This document shows, piece after piece, positions 7,043-13,779 of a DNA stretch of 15,226 nucleotides. Position 1 is the first letter of the stretch, and each line of letters begins with the position of its first letter. Position numbers and translations under genes: made by a program. Under the pieces are notes generated by a model that saw nothing but the letters and a program-made list of their open reading frames with translations, ran no database searches and was not told the origin of the DNA. The stretch comes from Thermoflexales bacterium (GTDB taxonomy: Bacteria; Chloroflexota; Anaerolineae; J036; Brachytrichaceae): NCBI GenBank assembly GCA_017998555.1, contig JAGOCU010000019.1, positions 1 to 15,226 of the forward strand, given 5' to 3'.

Positions 7043-7048
7043 ATTGTA
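7043..7048 (-). promoter_or_regulatory. Candidate -10 box for the minus-strand membrane/coiled-coil pair
   Basis: On the minus strand TACAAT (7048-7043) matches 5 of 6 bases of the -10 consensus. No good -35 box is visible; TTGCGC lies 16 bases upstream. Transcription would begin near 7036, only about 3 bases before the ATG at 7033, implying a leaderless or almost leaderless message. A TTG start at 7042 would be incompatible with this promoter. Confidence 0.3.
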
Positions 7049-7081
7049 ACGTCCTATACCGGGCGCGCAAGAGGGAAGTTC

Positions 7082-7756
7082 ATGAACCTATTATGGGACA
7101 AGATTCGGCATAGTGTCGGGCTAGGCCTGGATCTTCTTTATCCGCCGCGCTGCGGCGGCTGCGGCGCGGCCGGGCAGGGCTGGTGGTGCTGGTCATGCGC
7201 GGCTGGCGAAGCGCCGCTTGGCCCGGCAGGCATTACGCGGGCCCGGCTCGAGGATGGCCGGCCCTTGCTCGAGATCGCCTGGGCGCGTTTTGCGCCGCCG
7301 CTGCGCGAGGGGATTCATGCCCTGAAGTATGGCGGTTCACCGCAGTTGGCCGGCCCCTTTGGCGAGAGGATGGCGCGCGCCTGGCGGGCTGGCGCCGCTG
7401 ATTGGGCGGCCGATCTGATTGCGCCCGTGCCGTTGCACGCCGCCCGCCAGCGCGAGCGTGGATACAACCAGAGCGAGCGTTTGGCCGTGGTGGTGGCCCG
7501 GATCATTGGCTGTCCCCTGGAGCGGACAGCGCTCACGCGCCAGCGCGCCACCGCTCAGCAGGCCCAGCTCGACCGAGACGCGCGCCAGGCCAACGTGGCC
7601 GGCGCGTTCGCCGCCCGGCCTGACCGGGTGACCCGACGGCGTGTCCTGGTGATCGACGACGTGTACACCACGGGGGCGACACTGCGGGCCTGTGCCGACG
7701 CCCTCTACGCGGCGGGAGCCGCCGAGGTGGCGGCGCTGACGTTGGCGCGGGCTTGA
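7082..7756 (+). CDS. comF: ComF family phosphoribosyltransferase-like protein
   Basis: This 224-residue protein begins with LDLLYPPRCGGC and a CxxC...CxxC cluster (Cys24, Cys27, Cys36, Cys39), the zinc-ribbon-like N-terminus usual in ComF/GntX proteins. The middle carries PVPLHAARQRERGYNQSE and RQRATAQQAQLDRDARQANV. The end holds VLVIDDVYTTGATL (188-201), the PRPP-binding loop of type I phosphoribosyltransferases. Length and motif order are standard. ComF is needed for DNA uptake in naturally competent bacteria, probably helping single-stranded DNA import or PriA-linked handling, but many non-competent bacteria also carry it. GAGGGA lies about 7 bases before the ATG. It is transcribed divergently from the membrane-protein gene. 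No other competence gene is visible, so competence itself cannot be inferred. Confidence 0.93.
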   Translation: MNLLWDKIRHSVGLGLDLLYPPRCGGCGAAGQGWWCWSCAAGEAPLGPAGITRARLEDGRPLLEIAWARFAPPLREGIHALKYGGSPQLAGPFGERMARAWRAGAADWAADLIAPVPLHAARQRERGYNQSERLAVVVARIIGCPLERTALTRQRATAQQAQLDRDARQANVAGAFAARPDRVTRRRVLVIDDVYTTGATLRACADALYAAGAAEVAALTLARA

Positions 7757-7772
7757 GCGGGCCGCGGAAATA

Positions 7773-7813
7773 CGGAAACACAGGGCCTGGCGAAGCCAGG
7801 CCCTGTGTTTCCG
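7773..7813. terminator. Perfect 19-bp hairpin between converging comF and desaturase genes
   Basis: Arms at 7773-7791 and 7795-7813 are perfectly complementary over 19 bases around a GAA loop. The core GGCCTGGC-GAA-GCCAGGCC resembles the CCCCGGC-RAA-GCCGGGG cores of the hairpins at 13667 and 15056. It lies between two converging stop codons, so it can stop transcription from both sides. Neither side has a long T tract; CGAATTT follows on the plus strand. Confidence 0.75.
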
Positions 7814-7822
7814 CGAATTTGG

Positions 7823-8827
7823 TTAGCTGTCCCCGTGCGCGAGCCTGTCCTCGGCTTCAGCCTTGGCCGGCGCGGGCCGGTTACGCGCGCCGCGGGTGGC
7901 GATGCGGGCCAGCCGATCGACGTGGGCGATGGCCTTCTGAAGCGCTTCGCGCGCCTCGGGGTAAGTGGGTTGCAGGCGCCGAATATCCCACTGGCCCATC
8001 AGCTCATCCAGCACCTGCGAGTAATACTCGGCCGGCCCGTAATGGGCGTGTTTGGCGATGATGGCCACCCGGCGCTCGTAGTCGGGCATGCCCCGGCCGG
8101 GCATCTCGAAGTTGAGCATCACGTCCGTGACGAGCTGGACGAGGTTCGGATTGATCTCGAGATGGGCCTTGACCGCATCTCGATAGAAAGCGTAGTGCAG
8201 CGTCTCGTCGCGGGCGAGCCGGCGCAGCACCCGCGCAAGCCCTGGATCCTGGCTCTCGCAGGCCTGGGCGACGTTGAGGTAAAACGCCATCGTTGCCCGT
8301 TCCTGGATGGTTGTATAGACCATGGTCTCGAGGGGAGTTGTCAGGCCCGTCTCGAAACCGCCTTCAACGACGGTCTTGCGCAGTTTGCGACGTTCCAGCG
8401 CGTCGCCGTTTCCAGTCAATAGCAAGTAGGTGTCAAGCAGGTCGCCATGCTGGTCCTCTTCAGCGGTCCAGGTGTGGACGAAGTCGATGAGTACCTGGAG
8501 TGAACCCTTGAACGTCGAGTACAACTCGGTGGTGAACCAGGGCAGATTGACCTCCGTCAGCAGAGCCGTCTCGACCGCGAGGTAGATCTCCGGGCTGAGC
8601 ATGGATCGGCGCGGGTCCTGAACGATGACGATCTCGCGCTCGAAGAGGTCGGCGCGCGGGAGATCATCGCTTCCGTCGGGGCGAAGATCGGGCAGCTTCA
8701 GTCGCCGGCTGATCGGCAGAAACTCATGGTAACTCCAGTCGACCTTGGCCGACCGTTCCTTGTGAAGGCGATATAGCTCGACCAGCTTGCTTTCCAGGCG
8801 CTGATCGACCTGTCCAAATGCGGGCAT
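7823..8827 (-). CDS. Acyl-[acyl-carrier-protein] desaturase (soluble di-iron, fatty acid desaturase type 2)
   Basis: This 334-residue protein carries both signature motifs of soluble acyl-ACP desaturases, TAEEDQHG (121-128) and RDETLHY (206-212). It also has LTEVNLPWF (90-98) and TIQERATMAFY (173-183). Aligned by memory with the castor stearoyl-ACP enzyme, the six iron ligands are all present: Glu92, Glu124, His127, Glu176, Glu208 and His211. Such enzymes use O2, ferredoxin and an acyl-ACP to insert a cis double bond, most often at position 9, making monounsaturated fatty acids for membrane lipids. They are best known from plants and actinobacteria (DesA). AGGAG lies about 8 bases before the ATG. 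An uncharacterised gene lies 81 bases upstream on the same strand and may share its transcript. Chain length and double-bond position cannot be told from the sequence. The last 25 or so residues are a charged, low-complexity tail. Confidence 0.92.
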   Translation of the reverse strand: MPAFGQVDQRLESKLVELYRLHKERSAKVDWSYHEFLPISRRLKLPDLRPDGSDDLPRADLFEREIVIVQDPRRSMLSPEIYLAVETALLTEVNLPWFTTELYSTFKGSLQVLIDFVHTWTAEEDQHGDLLDTYLLLTGNGDALERRKLRKTVVEGGFETGLTTPLETMVYTTIQERATMAFYLNVAQACESQDPGLARVLRRLARDETLHYAFYRDAVKAHLEINPNLVQLVTDVMLNFEMPGRGMPDYERRVAIIAKHAHYGPAEYYSQVLDELMGQWDIRRLQPTYPEAREALQKAIAHVDRLARIATRGARNRPAPAKAEAEDRLAHGDS

Positions 8828-8908
8828 CGTGACTCTCCTTGTGGGCGGGGTGATTTACCGGGCCAAACGGCTTCCGGCACAGGCGCGCGGCGGGGACAAT
8901 CGCGGCAA

Positions 8909-9553
8909 TCAGCAGCGCTGGGGGAGCGATACCGGAGCAAATAGCGTTGGGCGCACGCGGCTGGAAATCACCTCGTTCACGCGAACGAGCCCTTCAACGC
9001 GCAAGCCGCTGGCCGGATCCCAGCCGGGCAGCCAGTCGAACAGCCAGCGCCGAAGCGCTTCAATGTCGAGGGGCGCGTGGCGGAGCAGGCCCTGGACGCG
9101 CTGCGCCAGCGCGGCGGCCGCTTCGGGGGCGCGCAAGCGCCAGCGGAAAATGGCGGCGCCGGCCATCGCAATGCTGGCGAGGAAAAGCCCGGGTTCTGGC
9201 GGGCAGGTCCGTGGCCATACCTGGACCGTATGCGCGGCTGAACGCACCCGGATCCATAAGTCAGACAGCGCCACGCTCCAAGATGCCCAGCGCGTGACGA
9301 GCCAGACGTCGCGAGCGAGTTGCTCGCGCAAGCGATGCGCGGCGATCGAGATGACCGCCAGCCCGCCAAATGACAGGACCGAGGCGGGCAACTGCGCGGG
9401 GCTGTATTCGGTGATGACGCCCCGCAACGACGTCAGCGCGACAACCCACAGCAGGTTGATGACCTGAGTGGCGGCGCGCATCAGCCGATCGCCACTGGCG
9501 GCGGTCGCCGCGTCCATCTGTTGGACGGACCGGGCGAGGGCCATCGCATCCAT
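8909..9553 (-). CDS. Hypothetical protein with several hydrophobic segments
   Basis: I do not recognise this family. From the ATG at 9553 it has 214 residues. GGAG lies 10 bases before that start; an in-frame ATG at 9586 lacks such a site. Hydrophobic stretches lie at about 29-47, 55-72 and 121-137, with a Trp-rich amphipathic region at about 84-100 and again at 170-178 (WLFDWLPGW). It could be a small membrane protein or a membrane-associated helical protein. The codons end mostly in G or C, as in neighbouring genes, whereas the opposite strand reads as Arg/Ser-rich non-protein-like sequence, so the minus-strand gene is the real one. It is divergent from the MarR gene, and its product or regulation may be tied to the shared promoter region. 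It may be co-transcribed with the desaturase. Confidence 0.65.
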   Translation of the reverse strand: MDAMALARSVQQMDAATAASGDRLMRAATQVINLLWVVALTSLRGVITEYSPAQLPASVLSFGGLAVISIAAHRLREQLARDVWLVTRWASWSVALSDLWIRVRSAAHTVQVWPRTCPPEPGLFLASIAMAGAAIFRWRLRAPEAAAALAQRVQGLLRHAPLDIEALRRWLFDWLPGWDPASGLRVEGLVRVNEVISSRVRPTLFAPVSLPQRC

Positions 9554-9640
9554 TCGGCGAGGTCTCCAGAGGCGCATCGGGGCCATTCTACCCGGCGCGC
9601 CGCCTCACCGAGCGCACAGCAATGCCTCAGTCAGCGCCCA

Positions 9641-9647
9641 TATAATA
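9641..9647. promoter_or_regulatory. Overlapping divergent -10 boxes upstream of marR-type gene
   Basis: TATAAT at 9641-9646 is a perfect plus-strand -10 box, placed about 20 bases before the GTG of the MarR gene. On the minus strand TATTAT (9647-9642) matches 5 of 6 bases and faces the hypothetical gene. Neither side has a convincing -35 box. The surrounding stretch 9640-9665 is clearly AT-rich against the rest of the window. MarR proteins usually bind AT-rich sites in their own promoter, so a single bound dimer here could block both directions. Confidence 0.45.
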
Positions 9648-9665
9648 AGGCTACTAATCATTTAA

Positions 9666-10244
9666 GTGACGAGCTCTGCGAACGACCCTGAAGACATCAA
9701 AGCCATGGCGACCGAATTGACGGTCCTGATGGCGATTGTGTCGCGCGTATCGCGCGTCGACCTGGAGCGCCATCTGCCACCCGAAATCGGGAGCGCGGTT
9801 CAGTATGGCGTCCTGCGCATGTTGCGCAGTCACCCCTGCACGTTGACCGAACTCAGCCGCATGCTCGCCCTCGAGCCGGCCTCGCTCACACCTGTGATCG
9901 ACGCCCTGGAACGGCACGGTCTCGTCCAGCGCGGTCGGGATCCAAATGACCGTCGCCGCACCCCCCTCACCATTACGGGCAAGGCCGAGGGTGTTCTGGA
10001 CGCATTCGCCGAGTTTGACGGCCGCTATAGCCTTAACCGCGCCCTGGGCGTCCTTGGCACGCCGCGTGCCCGTGAGTGCCTCACCTACATGCGCGACCTG
10101 CTTGGACTGATGACCGACAACGCTGGCCTGGCTGAACAAGTCGCCCAGGGTCTTCGCCTGCGTATTGCCACGGACGCCGAACCGACTTCGCGCGCGCCGT
10201 TGCCACCCACCCACCTTTCTGAGGAGAAAAATGACTCTCGTTGA
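9666..10244 (+). CDS. MarR family transcriptional regulator of the efflux operon
   Basis: This 192-residue protein has the MarR winged helix-turn-helix. LTELSRMLALEPASLTPVID (60-79) is the helix-turn-helix, ALERHGLVQR follows, and the wing is DPNDRRR (92-98) then LTITGKAEGVL. MarR dimers repress efflux or stress genes and release DNA when a phenolic, lipophilic or oxidising ligand binds. The GTG at 9666 fits the TATAAT box about 20 bases upstream but has no Shine-Dalgarno site, so translation would be near-leaderless. An ATG at 9705 is the alternative. The last 14 bases overlap the adaptor gene, whose ribosome-binding site lies inside this gene. That arrangement makes it the likely local regulator of the transporter genes that follow. 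The C-terminal tail of about 20 residues is Pro/Thr-rich and not part of the conserved fold. Confidence 0.92.
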   Translation: MTSSANDPEDIKAMATELTVLMAIVSRVSRVDLERHLPPEIGSAVQYGVLRMLRSHPCTLTELSRMLALEPASLTPVIDALERHGLVQRGRDPNDRRRTPLTITGKAEGVLDAFAEFDGRYSLNRALGVLGTPRARECLTYMRDLLGLMTDNAGLAEQVAQGLRLRIATDAEPTSRAPLPPTHLSEEKNDSR

Positions 10245-11649
10245 TTTCACCCAGCGTGCCGCGCGGTTCTCGCGCCTGGCCGCCCCTGCCGCTGTTGCCC
10301 TGTTGCTGGCCGCTTGTTCGGGCCAGGCCCCTGGCGCCAGTCCCGCCGCGCAGCGCAGCGCCACCCTGGCCCGGGGTTCACTCGTCGCCACGGTGACGGC
10401 GACGGGCAATATCCAGCCGGAAGCGGAAACCCGTCTTGGCTTCCAACAGGTTGGAACGGTTGCCGTTGTCAACGTCAAAGTGGGCGATGTGGTCAAGAAG
10501 GGCGATCCGCTCGCTAAAATCGACACGGCCGATCTGGAACTGGGTCTTGCCCAGGCGCAGTCTTCGCTCGCTCAGGCCAATACGGCGCTGCTGACCGCGA
10601 ATGCCAACTACAGCCGCACGGTCGAGGGTCCCCGAAAGGCCGACATTGACGCGGCGGATGCGGCACTGTCCTCAGCGTATGCCAATTACGAAAAGGTGCG
10701 CAAGGGACCAGTGGCGGCGGATTACGCCGCGGCTGAAGCCTCTCTCCGCAACACCGAAGCAGCCTTGCGTTCGGCTCAGTCCGCCTACGATGCGGCCTAC
10801 GCGCGCAATCCCGCCACGATCGGGTCGAACCCCGCCGGCGTCCAGCTTGAGCAGGCGACCAACAATTACAACTCGGCCAAGGCCCAGTATGACAAGCTCA
10901 GCCAGGGCGCGGACGCCGCGCAACTCGGCGCGGCCTGGCAGCAGGTCCAGAGCGCGAAAGCGTCCCTCGAAAAGGTGAAACTTCCCGCCCGCCAGTTTGA
11001 CCTGGATCAGGCCGAGGCGCAGCGCAAGCAGGCCCTTGCCCAGATCGAGGGCGCCCAGGTGCAAGTGCGCCAGGCCCAACGCCGGATTGACCAGGCGACG
11101 ATCTTCGCTCCCGTGGCCGGTGTTGTCTCGGTGGTGAACTTGCGCGTTGGCGAGTCAGGCGGCACGCAACCCGTCATCACGGTCGTCGACAACTCGCTGC
11201 TGCGAATCGATGTGACCGTGGACGAGGTTGACGTTGCCCGGGTGCGGGTCGGTCAGGATGTCAACATCACCCTCGATTCACTGCCCGGCCTCGAGATCAA
11301 GGGCAAGGTCGATCGCATCGCGCCGACCTCGACCATTGTCAATGGCGTGGTTTCCTACTCGGTTCGAGTGGTGCTGACCAACCCGGATCCGGCGCTCAAG
11401 ATCGGGATGACCGCCAACGCCGCCGTGGTCCTCGACAAGCGCGATAACGCGCTGCTCGCCCCGAATTGGGCCATTCGACGAGATCGGGCATCGGGCAAGT
11501 CCTTCCTGACCCTGCGCGAAGGCGACAAAACGCGCGAGGTCGAAGTCCAGACCGGGCTGCGGAACGACACGTTCAGCGAAGTGGTATCGGGCGCGACCGA
11601 GGGGATGACCGTGATTGCCCCGCTCGCGCCAAATGTGCTGGGGCAGTAA
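10231..11649 (+). CDS. HlyD/MacA-type lipoprotein adaptor of an ABC exporter
   Basis: This 472-residue protein starts at an ATG preceded by GAGGAG about 5 bases upstream. A signal peptide ends in the lipobox LLAAC with lipidated Cys29. The split biotinyl-lipoyl domain is at about 68-100 (LGFQQVGTVAVVNVKVGDVV) and 289-312 (IFAPVAGVVSVVNLRVGES). Between them runs a long coiled-coil hairpin (about 103-285). It contains repeated EGPRKADIDAADAAL / KGPVAADYAAAEASL / QGADAAQLGAAW segments, as in YknX-like adaptors. A beta-barrel (about 320-395) and a membrane-proximal domain (to 472) follow. In diderm bacteria MacA links MacB to TolC. In a monoderm or atypical envelope the protein would be anchored outside the cytoplasmic membrane and assist the transporter directly. 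No TolC-like gene is visible. The gene is 3 bases from the ATPase gene and in the same operon. Confidence 0.92.
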   Translation: MTLVDFTQRAARFSRLAAPAAVALLLAACSGQAPGASPAAQRSATLARGSLVATVTATGNIQPEAETRLGFQQVGTVAVVNVKVGDVVKKGDPLAKIDTADLELGLAQAQSSLAQANTALLTANANYSRTVEGPRKADIDAADAALSSAYANYEKVRKGPVAADYAAAEASLRNTEAALRSAQSAYDAAYARNPATIGSNPAGVQLEQATNNYNSAKAQYDKLSQGADAAQLGAAWQQVQSAKASLEKVKLPARQFDLDQAEAQRKQALAQIEGAQVQVRQAQRRIDQATIFAPVAGVVSVVNLRVGESGGTQPVITVVDNSLLRIDVTVDEVDVARVRVGQDVNITLDSLPGLEIKGKVDRIAPTSTIVNGVVSYSVRVVLTNPDPALKIGMTANAAVVLDKRDNALLAPNWAIRRDRASGKSFLTLREGDKTREVEVQTGLRNDTFSEVVSGATEGMTVIAPLAPNVLGQ

Positions 11650-11652
11650 GCG

Positions 11653-12390
11653 ATGACGACCACGACCACGATGCCGGATCCGGTCATCGACGCGGATCTG
11701 CTGACCAAGACCTACAAGCTGGGTGAACACGAGGTCCACGCGCTGCAAGGCGCGACGCTCAAGATCTACCCGGGGGATCTGCTCGCCATCATGGGCCCCT
11801 CCGGTTCGGGCAAGTCTACGTTGATGAACATCCTGGGTTGCCTCGATCAGGCGACCGCCGGCACCTACCGGCTGGATGGCGTCGATGTCGAGAATCTCAA
11901 GGATGACGCCCTGGCCGAGATTCGCAACAAGAAGATCGGATTTGTCTTCCAGTCGTTCAACCTGCTGCGCCGCACGTCGGCCCTGTCCAATGTTGAGCAG
12001 CCGCTCATCTACAGCGGCCTTCGGACGCGCGAGCGGCGCGAGCGATCGGCCGCCGCGCTGCGCGCGGTGGGCCTGGGCGAACGTCTGGACCATCAGGCGA
12101 ACGAACTGTCCGGCGGGCAGCAGCAACGGGTGGCCATCGCCCGCGCGCTGGTGACCGATCCGGCGATCATCCTGGCCGACGAACCCACCGGCAATCTGGA
12201 TTCCAAGTCGGGGGCTGAGATCATGTGTCTCTTCCAGCGCTTGAACGAGCAGAAGGGGATCACCGTCATCTTCGTCACCCATGATCAGCGCATCGCCTCG
12301 CATTGCCGGCGCATCATTCGCATCTCGGACGGCAAGATCGTGGCCGACGAGATCAACGCAGACCAGCTCCGGGCCTGTGTGGACGTCTAG
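11653..12390 (+). CDS. MacB/LolD-type ABC transporter ATP-binding protein
   Basis: This 245-residue nucleotide-binding protein is complete: Walker A GPSGSGKST (48-56), Q-loop Gln100, signature LSGGQQQR (152-159), Walker B IILADEPTG (172-180) and the switch His210 in VTHD. The spacing and the DEPTGNLDS motif place it in the MacB/LolD/FtsE-like (MJ0796) class, which pairs with FtsX-type permeases and drives mechanotransmission rather than classic translocation. In MacB itself this domain is fused to the permease; here it is separate, as in YknY. It begins 3 bases after the adaptor stop and ends 12 bases before the first permease. The short Thr-rich N-terminus (MTTTTT) before MPDP is unusual; an ATG at residue 7 is an alternative start. 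Confidence 0.95.
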   Translation: MTTTTTMPDPVIDADLLTKTYKLGEHEVHALQGATLKIYPGDLLAIMGPSGSGKSTLMNILGCLDQATAGTYRLDGVDVENLKDDALAEIRNKKIGFVFQSFNLLRRTSALSNVEQPLIYSGLRTRERRERSAAALRAVGLGERLDHQANELSGGQQQRVAIARALVTDPAIILADEPTGNLDSKSGAEIMCLFQRLNEQKGITVIFVTHDQRIASHCRRIIRISDGKIVADEINADQLRACVDV

Positions 12391-12402
12391 GGCGCATCCG
12401 AT

Positions 12403-13644
12403 ATGTTCTTCATAGAGGTCATCCGTCTCGCGTTTCGAACGTTGCGGTCAAACCCGCTTCGGGCGATTCTGACATTGCTTGGAATCAGCATCGGCGTTGG
12501 GGCGGTCATCGCCCTGATCAGCATCGGAAGCGGCGTGCAGAAGTACGTCACCGATCAGTTCTCCAGCGCGGGCACCAATGTCATTACGGTGACGCCGGGC
12601 CGCATGCAGCGCGGGTTTGGCGGCGGGGCCTTCGCCCAACCGGCGCAATTGACGATGTCGGACTGGCGGGCCGTGTCTGCCGGCGTGGACGGCACTTCCG
12701 CGATGGGTGTCTCGTTCAGCCGGGCATCGAGCATCATCTTCACGGGCAAGAGCTCAAACGTCAACATCAACGGCGTCTCGCCTCAGGTGGGGTCAATCCA
12801 GGGCTGGACGATCGCCAGCGGGCGCTTCATCGATGATGCGGACATCGCCAGCCGCGCGCGGGTGCTGGTGATTGGTCAATCCGTCGCCAAGGATCTCTTC
12901 GAGAGCGGCGAAGACCCAATCGATCAGAGTGTGCGAGTCAATGGTTTGCCGTTTCGGATCGTGGGAACCCTGGTCTCCAAGGGAGCGTCGTTTATTGGCG
13001 ATCAGGATGCGATTGCGTTTGCGCCCATCACGACGGCCCAGGAACGTTTGTTTGGCAGCGAGTCGCAGGGGACGAGCGGCGAACGCATCATCTCGACCAT
13101 TCTGCTTCAGGCGACAGACGATGCGTCGCGGCCGGCCGTTCAGCGCGACACCATCCAGATTCTGGCTGACAAACGCAAAATCGAACCGGGCGAGCCGAAC
13201 GACTTCACCGTTCGCAGCCAGGCCGAACTGGTCAACAGCTTTGGACTGGTGCTGGCGGCGCTGACCACTTTTCTGGGCGCGATCGCGGCGATTTCCTTGC
13301 TCGTGGGCGGGGTGGGGATCATGAACATCATGCTGGTGAGCGTGACCGAACGCACCCGCGAGATTGGGCTCCGCAAGGCCATCGGCGCGAAATCCAGCGC
13401 CATTCTGTCCCAATTCCTGGTTGAGGCCATCGTGTTGGCCACGCTTGGCGGAATTGTGGGCGTCCTGATCGGCGTGGCCGGCGCGAGCCTGGCTTCGAGG
13501 CTGGCCGCGATTCCCGCCGATGTGCAACCCGCGTCGGTGATTGTCGCGGTCGGCTTTTCCACCTTGGTCGGTCTGTTCTTCGGGCTTTGGCCGGCCCGGC
13601 GCGCCAGCCGCCTCAGCCCGATCGAGGCGCTTCGCTTTGAGTAA
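12403..13644 (+). CDS. FtsX/MacB-type ABC transporter permease (first copy)
   Basis: This 413-residue protein has the layout of MacB-type permeases. One N-terminal membrane helix (about 20-42, LRAILTLLGISIGVGAVIAL) is followed by a large extracytoplasmic MacB_PCD domain (about 45-275), then three helices near 280-310, 335-360 and 375-400. The conserved cytoplasmic coupling motif GIMNIMLVSVTERTREIGLR follows the second helix, and the C-terminus ends in SRLSPIEALRFE, the family's usual ending. It probably pairs with the second permease as a heterodimer, or homodimerises, and uses the ATPase encoded just upstream. The substrate cannot be told; macrolides, peptides and lipids are known for the family. 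Its stop is followed by a 135-base gap with a strong hairpin before the second permease. Confidence 0.94.
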   Translation: MFFIEVIRLAFRTLRSNPLRAILTLLGISIGVGAVIALISIGSGVQKYVTDQFSSAGTNVITVTPGRMQRGFGGGAFAQPAQLTMSDWRAVSAGVDGTSAMGVSFSRASSIIFTGKSSNVNINGVSPQVGSIQGWTIASGRFIDDADIASRARVLVIGQSVAKDLFESGEDPIDQSVRVNGLPFRIVGTLVSKGASFIGDQDAIAFAPITTAQERLFGSESQGTSGERIISTILLQATDDASRPAVQRDTIQILADKRKIEPGEPNDFTVRSQAELVNSFGLVLAALTTFLGAIAAISLLVGGVGIMNIMLVSVTERTREIGLRKAIGAKSSAILSQFLVEAIVLATLGGIVGVLIGVAGASLASRLAAIPADVQPASVIVAVGFSTLVGLFFGLWPARRASRLSPIEALRFE

Positions 13645-13666
13645 ATGCTCCCAACTTAACCTGTTT

Positions 13667-13713
13667 GCCGAGACGATATCCCCCCGGCGAAGCCGGGGCG
13701 ATATCGTCTCGGC
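13667..13713 (+). terminator. Strong hairpin between the two permease genes (possible attenuator)
   Basis: GCCGAGACGATATC (13667-13680) pairs perfectly with 13700-13713. One C/C mismatch follows, then CCCCGGC (13682-13688) pairs with GCCGGGG (13692-13698) around a GAA loop. It sits in the 135-base gap 13645-13779, which holds no gene. No T tract follows (GGCAGGCAGATTTG), so it may lower rather than stop transcription into the second permease, or protect the upstream message from 3' decay. I see no strong promoter between it and 13780. Confidence 0.55.
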
Positions 13714-13779
13714 AGGCAGATTTGTTGGTGGTACCGAGCCTGCGTGGGCGCTTTGCGCCGGCGCAGCGGGAACTGACTG

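Noticed and set aside
7082..7756. ComF as evidence for a competence locus
   Set aside because: No other DNA-uptake gene lies in the window, and comF occurs in many non-competent bacteria.
8829..9467. Plus-strand open frame opposite the hypothetical gene at 8909-9553
   Set aside because: It is Arg/Ser-rich with no ribosome-binding site, while the minus-strand frame has GC-rich third positions, hydrophobic segments and a GGAG site.
9654..10526. Minus-strand open frame opposite the MarR gene and the adaptor start
   Set aside because: It crosses the MarR promoter and is antisense to two clear family members.
11278..12303. Minus-strand open frame opposite the ABC ATPase
   Set aside because: The plus strand has all ABC ATPase motifs; the antisense product has none.
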